From Patescibacteria group bacterium (GTDB lineage Bacteria > Patescibacteriota > JACMRA01): a DNA stretch of 11,511 nucleotides. The stretch lies in NCBI GenBank assembly GCA_029935375.1, contig JAOZKL010000015.1, positions 1 through 11,511 of the forward strand, given 5' to 3'. The notes below the pieces were generated by a model. The model did not search any database and was not told the DNA's origin. It saw nothing but the letters and a program-made list of their open reading frames with translations. The translations under genes were made by a program, and so were the position numbers. Below are positions 5,891 to 11,511 of this stretch, piece after piece (position 1 is the first letter of the stretch; every line of letters starts with the position of its first letter).

Positions 5891-7303
5891 TTATTTGTCA
5901 ATTTCATTATCAATAGAATCTTCTTGAATCAAAATAATATCTTCAACTTCGTGAACATCAACTAACCTTGATTTTGTTACCATCACAAACCCTTCGTCAG
6001 TAAGAGTTGCAAGGCTAAGCTCAGTCACCTTATCTTGCTTAAATTGTATTACATCATCTGAATTATACAAGTTACTACCAACTACAACGTATTTCCATTG
6101 AACAATACGATTTTGATTTGTTCTTGCTCTCAAATATATCGTATCCTGCGGTTTTAGATCAGATAAGTTTTTCAACACACCACTCTCTTTACTAGAACCA
6201 TATAAATAAGTATTTCCAACTTGACCCGGAAGCTTTGTATCTTCATAATAGACTAAAGAATCCTGCAATTCATCTTCAACTAAATCTTCAACTCCCCATT
6301 TTACAACAATATCAAACAAATCTAATTCATCAATACTCAAAAAACCATCTTCTGATGTATTTGGAACCTCATTTAAATAATTATTTAATTCCTCACTGTA
6401 TCCATTACTTTCTTTCATCTGAGCCAGTACTTGCTTGCCAAATCTTTTTGCCACCTCATCTTTGTTTACCTCTAAACTTTGACCTAAATCACCAGATAAA
6501 TAATCTAATACATCTATTTTACCATTATTATTACAGTCTCTATTATCTGGATGACTATGTAAATAAAACTCTTCAATATTAGTCAATCCGTCTAAGTCTA
6601 GATCTTTGTCATATTCTTCATTACTACCTGTAATGCTCTCAATCCATGCTATGTAATCTTGTCCATACATAGTATTTGCATACGCAAGTCTGGTATCTTG
6701 ATACTTTGTCTCTATCGTAGTGCTAAATATTAAACTAAATAGTCCAATTGCAGCCAAAAATATACCAGTAAAAGCAAACTTATGCCTAATCTTCCACTTA
6801 TTACGTTTAATCTTTTTATCAGATGATTTTGCTTCAAAACTAGCTTCAAAGCCCCGATCAAACACAATACTGCCAGAGGCTAAAGATGAGTTATCAGATG
6901 CTATATTAGATACATTAAGATCCTTTAATGAGCGCTGGTGCTGCATTTTAAACTCACCAGATTGAAACCGAGAATGCAACTCTTTAACACACTTTTTCTT
7001 TATCAATTTCTGCAAAGCCAATTCCTCTTTCATTACAGGCTCTAACTTATTATCAAAAGATGGGGTAGAGTTAGATTCTTTATATATACGGTGACTTCTT
7101 CTTACATTTTCTTCAATAATATTACTCTTGGCTTCGTGTACAATATTGGACAATGGAGCAACTATGGAAAGTAGATGAGCCCTCTGCCCTGTTTTCAGAG
7201 TACTGAGATACAATTGCCTTTCAAACTCATTAGATAGAGAGTTATAGTAATTTACAACAGTTTGCCATTGATTAGATTTGTTTGAACTATTTTGATTAAT
7301 CAT
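5891..7303 (-). CDS. Membrane protein with EF-hand-like loops and an inactive sortase-like domain
   Basis: This protein has 470 residues. A polar, basic N-terminal region (1-174) without a recognised domain should be cytoplasmic, followed by one membrane helix (about 175-195) and an extracytoplasmic part. That part has three 12-residue calcium-loop-like sequences: DLDLDGLTNIEE (234-245), DCNNNGKIDVLD (256-267) and NTSEDGFLSIDE (315-326). The last 115 residues resemble a sortase beta-barrel: LPGQVGNTYLYGSS (358-371), NLSDLKPQDTIYL (379-391), the strand WKYVVVGSNLY (403-413), LSLATL (429-434) and KSRLV (444-448). In active sortases these carry the catalytic His (GH), Cys (TLxTC) and Arg. Here they are Ser370, Leu434 and Arg446, so transpeptidase activity is not expected. 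A scaffold or substrate-binding role is inferred. It starts 6 nt after the LspA-like gene, so the two are co-transcribed. Confidence 0.72.
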   Translation of the reverse strand: MINQNSSNKSNQWQTVVNYYNSLSNEFERQLYLSTLKTGQRAHLLSIVAPLSNIVHEAKSNIIEENVRRSHRIYKESNSTPSFDNKLEPVMKEELALQKLIKKKCVKELHSRFQSGEFKMQHQRSLKDLNVSNIASDNSSLASGSIVFDRGFEASFEAKSSDKKIKRNKWKIRHKFAFTGIFLAAIGLFSLIFSTTIETKYQDTRLAYANTMYGQDYIAWIESITGSNEEYDKDLDLDGLTNIEEFYLHSHPDNRDCNNNGKIDVLDYLSGDLGQSLEVNKDEVAKRFGKQVLAQMKESNGYSEELNNYLNEVPNTSEDGFLSIDELDLFDIVVKWGVEDLVEDELQDSLVYYEDTKLPGQVGNTYLYGSSKESGVLKNLSDLKPQDTIYLRARTNQNRIVQWKYVVVGSNLYNSDDVIQFKQDKVTELSLATLTDEGFVMVTKSRLVDVHEVEDIILIQEDSIDNEIDK

Positions 7304-7309
7304 ACTTCT

Positions 7310-7978
7310 CTACTTTTTAGGGAGTTTTCTTACTTTTCTGAAATCTATATCTAAATTTTTCAATATCTGCTCTACCTTAAAGGCCATTAATTTCTCAATT
7401 TTTACAAAAACCACAAAGGTACTGTGTCCATATCCTATGGAGCCATCTACTCTGTTAACTATATGAACACCTTCTTCTGCAAGAATCGTAAAAAACACTT
7501 CAACATCATGCAAATCCTCCTGAAATTCAAGCCTTAAAACAACTGGCCTATCAGTCATGTTTAACAAAACATTGTGATTTAACAAAGCAAGACCGATCCA
7601 GATCTGTAAATCTGCTAAATTAATATGAGCAATCCAGACATCAAGGTAATCTTTAACACCACCGAAATATAATCGCTCTAAAAAATTTGATATGGATCCA
7701 GCTAAAATCATTACTGAAGAAATTGGATACTTATCCATTAATCTAGTTTTGTATAAAATTAAAATTGTGAAAATAATTATAAAAGCAGTTACTTCAATTG
7801 CGATATCTAGTCCAAAAGGCCTTGAATTCACAATATAATTTAATCCAGTCTTGGGCAATACTAGAGATACACCAAAATTTAGTCCTATAAAAATAAAACC
7901 GAAAACACTAGCAATAGACCATCTAACTTTTCGCCATTTAATCAGACTCTTGAGCTTACCTACTAAATTAAAAGACAT
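7310..7978 (-). CDS. LspA-like (signal peptidase II) membrane aspartyl protease with extra C-terminal domain
   Basis: Signal peptidase II cleaves prolipoprotein signal peptides within the membrane using two aspartates. This 222-residue protein shows the family's helices and motifs in divergent form: LNYIVNSRPFGL (46-57) for the N-x-G-x-A-F-G region, GSISNFLERLYFGGVKDYLD (94-113) for GNxxDRxxxGxVxDF, and INLADLQIWIG (119-129) for FNxADxxI. The putative catalytic dyad is kept as Asp110 and Asp123, but the DR position is Glu101-Arg102 and the spacing between the two Asp is only 13. From about 145 a soluble domain of nearly 80 residues follows whose predicted strand-helix-strand-strand-helix-strand order resembles an ACT-type domain; normal LspA ends after the last helix. 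I start at ATG 7978, 25 nt from the predicted transcript start. An upstream TTG at 7993 is less likely. It is the first gene of the surface operon and could be a specialised paralogue rather than the housekeeping lspA. Confidence 0.7.
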   Translation of the reverse strand: MSFNLVGKLKSLIKWRKVRWSIASVFGFIFIGLNFGVSLVLPKTGLNYIVNSRPFGLDIAIEVTAFIIIFTILILYKTRLMDKYPISSVMILAGSISNFLERLYFGGVKDYLDVWIAHINLADLQIWIGLALLNHNVLLNMTDRPVVLRLEFQEDLHDVEVFFTILAEEGVHIVNRVDGSIGYGHSTFVVFVKIEKLMAFKVEQILKNLDIDFRKVRKLPKK

Positions 7979-8009
7979 TAAATAAATAATCAACTAAATA
8001 CCTACTTAT

Positions 8010-8038
8010 AGTATACCAAACAAAACTATTCTTTACAA
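8010..8038 (-). promoter_or_regulatory. Promoter of the surface operon
   Basis: The minus strand reads TTGTAA (8038-8033), a 17-nt spacer and TATACT (8015-8010), a near-consensus promoter. The predicted start near 8003 leaves about 25 nt before the ATG at 7978. It sits in the 94-nt gap after the second rhomboid gene. That gap contains no clear terminator, so some read-through from the gpmI-rhomboid unit is possible. Confidence 0.7.
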
Positions 8039-8072
8039 GCTATTTTTTAAACAAAGTGAAGATTTAAAACTG

Positions 8073-8639
8073 TTATAAAATCCCAGAAAATAATAAGATT
8101 AGAGAAATAATAAAACCAGAAATTAATCCTCCAATATGCCCCCAATTATCTAGGCGAGTTCCTGGCACAAATGCAATAGATAGATTTATAGCTATTATTA
8201 TAGTTAAACTACGAAGAAGGCCCCAACTCTGAGTAATAAAAGCAAGTGCTAAAAGAGCTCCTATAAGACCAAATATGGCCCCACTTGCCCCAACACTTGG
8301 CTTTGGATTGAACCAATAAGACAAAAGAGACCCTCCTATACCAGATAAAAAGTATAGAATTAAGAAACCAATAGATCCAAAACTAAATAATATACTGCCA
8401 CCAACATTCCAGAGAGAGTACATGTTTATAAACAAATGCATTTCTCCACCATGTAAAAAAGTTGATGTGAGAAGACGATAATACTCTCCATTATCTATAT
8501 CAGTGTTACTCTTCCAACCCATTTGCATAAAACGAAGCCTACTAGAAACAGGTCCATCACTGAAGTTTCTGATAAAAGGTAAGAAATGAACTAAAATATT
8601 AGCTCCGATAATAATATACAATAAAGTTACAGAATACAT
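8073..8639 (-). CDS. Rhomboid-family intramembrane serine protease (second of a tandem pair)
   Basis: Rhomboids cut transmembrane segments within the bilayer with a Ser-His dyad. This 188-residue protein has six predicted helices and all key motifs: TSTFLHGGEMHLFINMYSL (58-76, with the HG-x4-HL-x3-N pattern and oxyanion Asn72), GASGAIFG (117-124, nucleophile Ser119) and DNWGHIGGLISGF (164-176, catalytic His168). The length is that of a minimal six-helix rhomboid with no extra domain. It is closely similar to the neighbouring gene upstream, from which it is separated by 5 nt, and so looks like a tandem duplicate that has diverged mainly in the N-terminal loop and helices. Substrates are not known; anchored proteins from the adjacent surface operon are candidates by position only. 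Confidence 0.92.
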   Translation of the reverse strand: MYSVTLLYIIIGANILVHFLPFIRNFSDGPVSSRLRFMQMGWKSNTDIDNGEYYRLLTSTFLHGGEMHLFINMYSLWNVGGSILFSFGSIGFLILYFLSGIGGSLLSYWFNPKPSVGASGAIFGLIGALLALAFITQSWGLLRSLTIIIAINLSIAFVPGTRLDNWGHIGGLISGFIISLILLFSGIL

Positions 8640-8644
8640 ATAAA

Positions 8645-9220
8645 TTAATTTATTTTAGATATTTTTACTTGCTTTGGAAGAAAGTACCCAAGCAAAAGAC
8701 CAGCGAGCATCCCACCGATATGGGCCCAATTATCTATCCCAGTGCCCACAATCCCAATAAAAAGATTGATTCCGACAACATATCCAATACTTTTGAACAT
8801 TTTTTTCGATTTGGTTTGTATAGAAAAAGCTAACAAAGCACCAACTAATCCAAAAATCGCCCCGCTTGCTCCAATACTAACCGCAGGGGTTAAAAAATAA
8901 GAAAATAAAGAACCCGCAACGCCAGACACGAAATAAATAGTTAACAATCCATAAGATCCGTACAGCCTAGAAACTATTGGAGCAAGAACTATCAAAGAAT
9001 ACATATTAACAAACAAATGTAGTATGTTACCATGTAAAAACATTGATGTAATCAAACGATAATATTGACCAGAAGCAATAGCTTCGTTATTTTTGGCAAA
9101 AATATCGATAAAGTATTCAATACTGTTTGTAAACCCTCCTCCAAAACTAAAAAACCTGGGAAGAAAATAAACTATCGTATTAATAGCAATAATAATTAAC
9201 GAAAATAACTCTAGTATCAT
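8645..9220 (-). CDS. Rhomboid-family intramembrane serine protease (first of a tandem pair)
   Basis: This 191-residue protein is collinear with its downstream neighbour. It shows TSMFLHGNILHLFVNMYSL (58-76, Asn72), GASGAIFGLVGALLAF (117-132, Ser119) and DNWAHIGGMLAG (163-174, His167), so the catalytic dyad is complete. Six helices fill almost the whole length, and the tail ends in a short Lys-rich segment that is probably cytoplasmic. The gene begins 10 nt after gpmI and ends 5 nt before the second rhomboid, so gpmI and the two rhomboids form one transcription unit. No Shine-Dalgarno motif precedes it; the leader is AT only. The pairing with a glycolytic gene is probably just operon packing. 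Confidence 0.92.
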   Translation of the reverse strand: MILELFSLIIIAINTIVYFLPRFFSFGGGFTNSIEYFIDIFAKNNEAIASGQYYRLITSMFLHGNILHLFVNMYSLIVLAPIVSRLYGSYGLLTIYFVSGVAGSLFSYFLTPAVSIGASGAIFGLVGALLAFSIQTKSKKMFKSIGYVVGINLFIGIVGTGIDNWAHIGGMLAGLLLGYFLPKQVKISKIN

Positions 9221-9230
9221 AAAAAATAAA

Positions 9231-10748
9231 TTATCTAATTATCAAAGACTTTCCGGTCATCCCTTCTGGCACTGCAATACCAAGCAACTCTAAAACTGTA
9301 GGAGCTATGTCTCGTAACCCACCATCTCTTATCTTAGAATTTGAAAAACCACCTTGATGATCAGAAATAAATATACAGGGAACCTTGTTAGTGGTGTGTG
9401 TCGTGCGCAAGTTCCCACCCTGATCTTCTGCATTACCATGATCGGCAAAAACTAAAATATCATAATTATTATTAAGAGCTTTTGTTATAACCTTCTCGAC
9501 CTGAGAATCTACAGCCTCTACAGCTTTTATCGTTGCTCCATAATCACCAGTGTGACCAACCATATCACAATTTACAAAATTTAAAACAATTAAGCTATGC
9601 TTATCATCATCTATTTGCTTACAAACAGAATCCGCCAATTCAACAGAACTCATTTCTGGAGTACTATTATATTTTTTGACTCTTGGAGAATCTATCAAGA
9701 CCCTATCTTCACCAATCAAAGCAGATTCTTTCTGTGCATTAAAGAAAAACGTAACATGTGGATATTTCTCAGTTTCACTTATTCTTAACTGCTTTAATCC
9801 TTTTGAACTTATAATCTGACCCAATGTATCTTCAACTATAATATCTTTGAATAAAACAGTACCCATTATTCCATCATAGTACTTTGTCATAGCAACAAAA
9901 TTAATAGGCTTTTTCTCTCTATCAAAATTTGAAAAACTTGACTCTACTATTGCCCTTGTTAACTGTCTAGTTCTATCAGTACGAAAATTAGTAAATAAAA
10001 CAAAATCATTGTCGTCAAAACCATTATAATCAACTTTCACCCTAGGAATGATAAATTCATCTGTTACTTGATCGTCATAACTATCTTTCAATGTTTCAGT
10101 AGGATCCTCAAAAACAATCTCTGACTCACCATTAACAATACTCTGGTAAGCTCTCTCTGTACGATCCCAATTATTATTACGATCCATTGCGTAGTATCTA
10201 CCAGAAATCGTTACAATCTTTCCAACTGTTGATTTTAATCTGTTTTTGATATCTTTAATATAAACCAACCCCTTATCTATAGCACCATCCCTTCCGTCCG
10301 TGATTAAATGCAACAAAACCTTCTCCAATCCTTTTTCTTTACATAACTTTAATATAGAAAAAAGATGATTATTATGAGAATGAACACCTTCATCCTGAAT
10401 TAATGAAATTAAATGAAGAGTCTTTTTCAGTTTTATTGCACTTTCTATCAAATCTAACAAAACCTCATTTTTAAAGAAACTTCCATCACTTATAGATTTA
10501 TTTATTCTAGATAGGGAAGATTCCACAATCCTACCTGCTCCTATAGTAATATGCCCAACTTCGCTATTGCCAACGACTCCAGAGGGTAGACCAACTGCCC
10601 CTCCACTTGCTTCTAAAAGACTGTTAGGATATTTATCCATTATCTGATCCGTAAACGGAGTATCTGCTTTACAAACTGCATTTTTATGACAAGAGGTGCG
10701 ATATCCCCACCCATCACGAATTATCAACATTACTTTTTTTGATGACAT
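9231..10748 (-). CDS. gpmI: 2,3-bisphosphoglycerate-independent phosphoglycerate mutase
   Basis: This enzyme interconverts 3- and 2-phosphoglycerate in lower glycolysis and gluconeogenesis using two manganese ions and a phosphoserine intermediate. The protein has 505 residues, typical for the family. It begins KKVMLIIRDGWG (metal-binding Asp12), carries the nucleophile in GNSEVGH (Ser62) and continues ITIGAGR. Further motifs are ITDGRDG, GRYYAMDRNNNWDR, NFVNCDMVGHTGDYG and ADHGNAED near 435-442, which hold the remaining metal and substrate ligands. The frame is open to an ATG at 10775, but I choose ATG 10748. Family proteins start just before the VLIxLDGWG strand, and the upstream ATG lies within or before the -10 element of the predicted promoter. 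It heads an operon with two rhomboid genes. Confidence 0.96.
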   Translation of the reverse strand: MSSKKVMLIIRDGWGYRTSCHKNAVCKADTPFTDQIMDKYPNSLLEASGGAVGLPSGVVGNSEVGHITIGAGRIVESSLSRINKSISDGSFFKNEVLLDLIESAIKLKKTLHLISLIQDEGVHSHNNHLFSILKLCKEKGLEKVLLHLITDGRDGAIDKGLVYIKDIKNRLKSTVGKIVTISGRYYAMDRNNNWDRTERAYQSIVNGESEIVFEDPTETLKDSYDDQVTDEFIIPRVKVDYNGFDDNDFVLFTNFRTDRTRQLTRAIVESSFSNFDREKKPINFVAMTKYYDGIMGTVLFKDIIVEDTLGQIISSKGLKQLRISETEKYPHVTFFFNAQKESALIGEDRVLIDSPRVKKYNSTPEMSSVELADSVCKQIDDDKHSLIVLNFVNCDMVGHTGDYGATIKAVEAVDSQVEKVITKALNNNYDILVFADHGNAEDQGGNLRTTHTTNKVPCIFISDHQGGFSNSKIRDGGLRDIAPTVLELLGIAVPEGMTGKSLIIR

Positions 10749-10766
10749 ACTTTTTACGATAAAACT

Positions 10767-10795
10767 AGTAAACATAAATAAGTAAAAATTGTCAA
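10767..10795 (-). promoter_or_regulatory. Promoter of the gpmI-rhomboid unit
   Basis: The minus strand has TTGACA (10795-10790), a 17-nt spacer and TTTACT (10772-10767). The predicted start near 10760 gives a leader of about 12 nt before ATG 10748 and excludes the longer frame from ATG 10775. The same -35/-10 pair with identical spacing recurs at 11410-11438 on the other strand. Confidence 0.65.
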
Positions 10796-10841
10796 CAGAT
10801 AAGAAGATAAGAATCTAATAATAAAGACAAATAAAATCAAT

Positions 10842-10863
10842 AAAAAACAGGACAACTGTCCTG
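10842..10863 (-). terminator. Rho-independent terminator after rpsT
   Basis: The minus strand reads CAGGAC, a four-base loop AGTT, GTCCTG, then six Ts. It is a compact GC-containing 6-bp stem (10863-10858 with 10853-10848) directly followed by a U-tract, and is the clearest intrinsic terminator in the window. It lies about 40 nt beyond the rpsT stop codon and upstream of the gpmI promoter. Confidence 0.9.
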
Positions 10864-10903
10864 AATATACAAATTATGCAATGCCAGCAAAGGTATGATA
10901 ATG

Positions 10904-11173
10904 TTATTTTTTATCTTCAGCTTTTGCCACCATTTTCATTATACGAGATTTTTTACGGTCTGCTCGTTTTTTTGGAATGTAATTATTCTTTACTGCTTTA
11001 TCCAATGCAGAATAAACTTTTGACAAAACTTCTTTATAATCTTTTGCTCCATTAGAGATTGCACGACGCAACTCCTTCAAAGAGTTCTTGATTTTATACT
11101 GTTTAACTTTGTTAACTTTTTGCTTTCTTCGAGAAACGCGAAGAGCTTTCTTTGCTGATGATGTATTTGGCAT
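10904..11173 (-). CDS. rpsT: Small ribosomal subunit protein bS20
   Basis: This 89-residue, strongly basic protein of the 30S subunit binds 16S rRNA early in assembly. It begins with the family signature PNTSSAKKALRVSRRKQ and continues as Lys/Arg-rich helices typical of S20: NKVKQYKIKNSLKEL, then a central helix, then IPKKRADRKKSR near 68-79, the conserved segment before the final helix. The length is normal. The ATG follows an AT-only leader of about 11 nt from the predicted start. The gene lies 51 nt downstream of tRNA-Gly on the same strand and ends before a strong intrinsic terminator. Confidence 0.96.
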   Translation of the reverse strand: MPNTSSAKKALRVSRRKQKVNKVKQYKIKNSLKELRRAISNGAKDYKEVLSKVYSALDKAVKNNYIPKKRADRKKSRIMKMVAKAEDKK

Positions 11174-11190
11174 ATTATTATATTAAATTA

Positions 11191-11218
11191 AAAATATCGA
11201 TGTTTTATTTTATCTCAA
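11191..11218 (-). promoter_or_regulatory. Probable promoter of rpsT
   Basis: The minus strand has TTGAGA (11218-11213), a 16-nt spacer and TATTTT (11196-11191), between tRNA-Gly and rpsT. A start near 11184 would give an 11-nt leader. A TATAAT (11182-11177) close to the ATG is too near the start codon to act as its -10. Read-through from the tRNA is an alternative. Confidence 0.45.
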
Positions 11219-11224
11219 GTTAAG

Positions 11225-11298
11225 TGGAGCGGGTAACGGGAATCGGACCCGTGTCTCAACCATGGCAAGGTTGTGTTCTACCACTAAACTATACCCGC
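11225..11298 (-). tRNA. tRNA-Gly (anticodon GCC), CCA encoded
   Basis: The minus strand folds into a full cloverleaf. The acceptor stem GCGGGTA pairs with TACCCGC, followed by discriminator T and an encoded CCA. The D-arm is GTTT-AGTGGTA-GAAC with G18G19. The anticodon stem CAACC/GGTTG encloses the loop TTGCCAT, giving anticodon GCC. The T-stem ACGGG/CCCGT encloses the loop TCCGATT. The T-loop is unusual: position 55, almost always T (pseudouridine), is C here, giving T54-C55-C56-G57-A58. All stems pair, so the gene otherwise looks intact. It decodes GGC/GGT and lies upstream of rpsT on the same strand. Confidence 0.95.
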
Positions 11299-11360
11299 AG
11301 ATATATTATGAAATAAAAAATATCTATTAACCACTATATTGAAGATAATAAACAAAGCCA

Positions 11361-11388
11361 CTGTTAGACAACTTCGTGTTTTTGTCAA
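11361..11388 (-). promoter_or_regulatory. Possible promoter upstream of tRNA-Gly
   Basis: A perfect TTGACA (11388-11383) on the minus strand is followed after 16 nt by TAACAG (11366-11361), a poor -10. The predicted start is about 55 nt before the tRNA 5' end, so a processed leader would be needed. The -35 overlaps a short inverted repeat, GACAA-N10-TTGTC (11367-11386). Confidence 0.35.
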
Positions 11389-11409
11389 GAGTAAATCGGA
11401 TCATCCAAC

Positions 11410-11438
11410 TTGACATTATGTTTTTTTCCTGCTTTACT
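11410..11438 (+). promoter_or_regulatory. Promoter for the rightward gene at the window edge
   Basis: TTGACA (11410-11415), a 17-nt spacer and TTTACT (11433-11438) match the gpmI promoter hexamers and spacing. Transcription would begin near 11445, about 53 nt before the ATG at 11498. It is back to back with the TTGACA facing tRNA-Gly. Confidence 0.55.
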
Positions 11439-11497
11439 ATTTTTATATAAAAATTCATTATGGCTTTTATTAGTTTTAATCAAAAAGAATTATAATT

Positions 11498-11511
11498 ATG
11501 AAAGAAAATAT
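11498..11511 (+). CDS. Start of an unidentified rightward gene (cut by the window edge)
   Basis: An ATG at 11498 opens a frame (Met-Lys-Glu-Asn) that runs off the window after fewer than five codons, so no identity can be given. It is placed downstream of a plausible promoter and, two bases earlier, of the TAA of a tiny 11-codon frame beginning at ATG 11460 (MAFISFNQKEL). That frame might be a leader peptide or chance. The region 11299-11497 otherwise holds only the divergent promoters. Confidence 0.35.

Noticed and set aside
6235..6965. Two rightward frames opposite the pseudo-sortase gene
   Set aside because: They are antisense shadows of a long gene with recognisable domains; their translations have no plausible fold or leader.
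126..11173. Possible recoding of TGA, because no gene here ends in TGA
   Set aside because: All genes read through without any in-frame TGA and use TGG for Trp; with only thirteen stop codons in an AT-rich genome, absence of TGA stops is unremarkable.
11460..11495. Eleven-codon frame (MAFISFNQKEL) just before the edge gene
   Set aside because: It is too short and lacks a ribosome signal; it could be a leader peptide, but nothing in it (such as runs of a regulatory amino acid) supports attenuation.
1..11511. CRISPR arrays, insertion sequences, integrase or phage genes, rRNA, riboswitches
   Set aside because: None was found by reading both strands: no spaced direct repeats, no transposase or integrase motifs, and no long structured leaders.

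Overview
The window is an AT-rich, densely packed bacterial segment. It has consensus sigma70-type promoters, very short 5' leaders, no Shine-Dalgarno motif before any gene, and many small or divergent proteins. Together these suggest a small-genome lineage such as the Candidate Phyla Radiation (Patescibacteria). This is an inference: no taxonomic marker was searched. Eleven of the thirteen stop codons examined are TAA and two are TAG. None is TGA, and there is no evidence of a changed genetic code.

Layout, left to right. Positions 1-2058 (+): a YbaB/EbfC-type nucleoid protein with its own promoter and terminator, then a two-gene unit of a small three-helix membrane protein (CBU_0592-like) and a Trm11-like RNA methyltransferase. 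Positions 2065-3259 (-): a ribbon-helix-helix-like protein and folD, each with its own strong promoter. Positions 3377-7978 (-): an apparent four-gene cell-surface operon. In transcription order it encodes an LspA-like aspartyl protease with an extra C-terminal domain, a membrane-anchored protein with three EF-hand-like loops and a sortase fold lacking the catalytic His and Cys, an exported bactofilin-like beta-helix membrane protein, and an anchored FGE/sulfatase-modifying-factor protein cut by an in-frame amber codon. Positions 8073-10748 (-): gpmI followed by two tandem rhomboid proteases. Positions 10904-11298 (-): rpsT and tRNA-Gly(GCC). Positions 11299-11511: a divergent promoter region and the first codons of a rightward gene.

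The housekeeping genes cover glycolysis (gpmI), one-carbon metabolism (folD), translation (rpsT, tRNA-Gly, the tRNA methyltransferase-like protein) and nucleoid organisation (ybaB). The most unusual part is 3.4-9.2 kb. There, three intramembrane-protease-type genes (two rhomboids and one LspA-like) sit immediately upstream of three single- or multi-pass proteins with exposed domains. Two of these carry EF-hand-like calcium loops, and one is a probable pseudo-sortase. I infer a surface-assembly or surface-processing module, possibly calcium dependent; its function is unknown.
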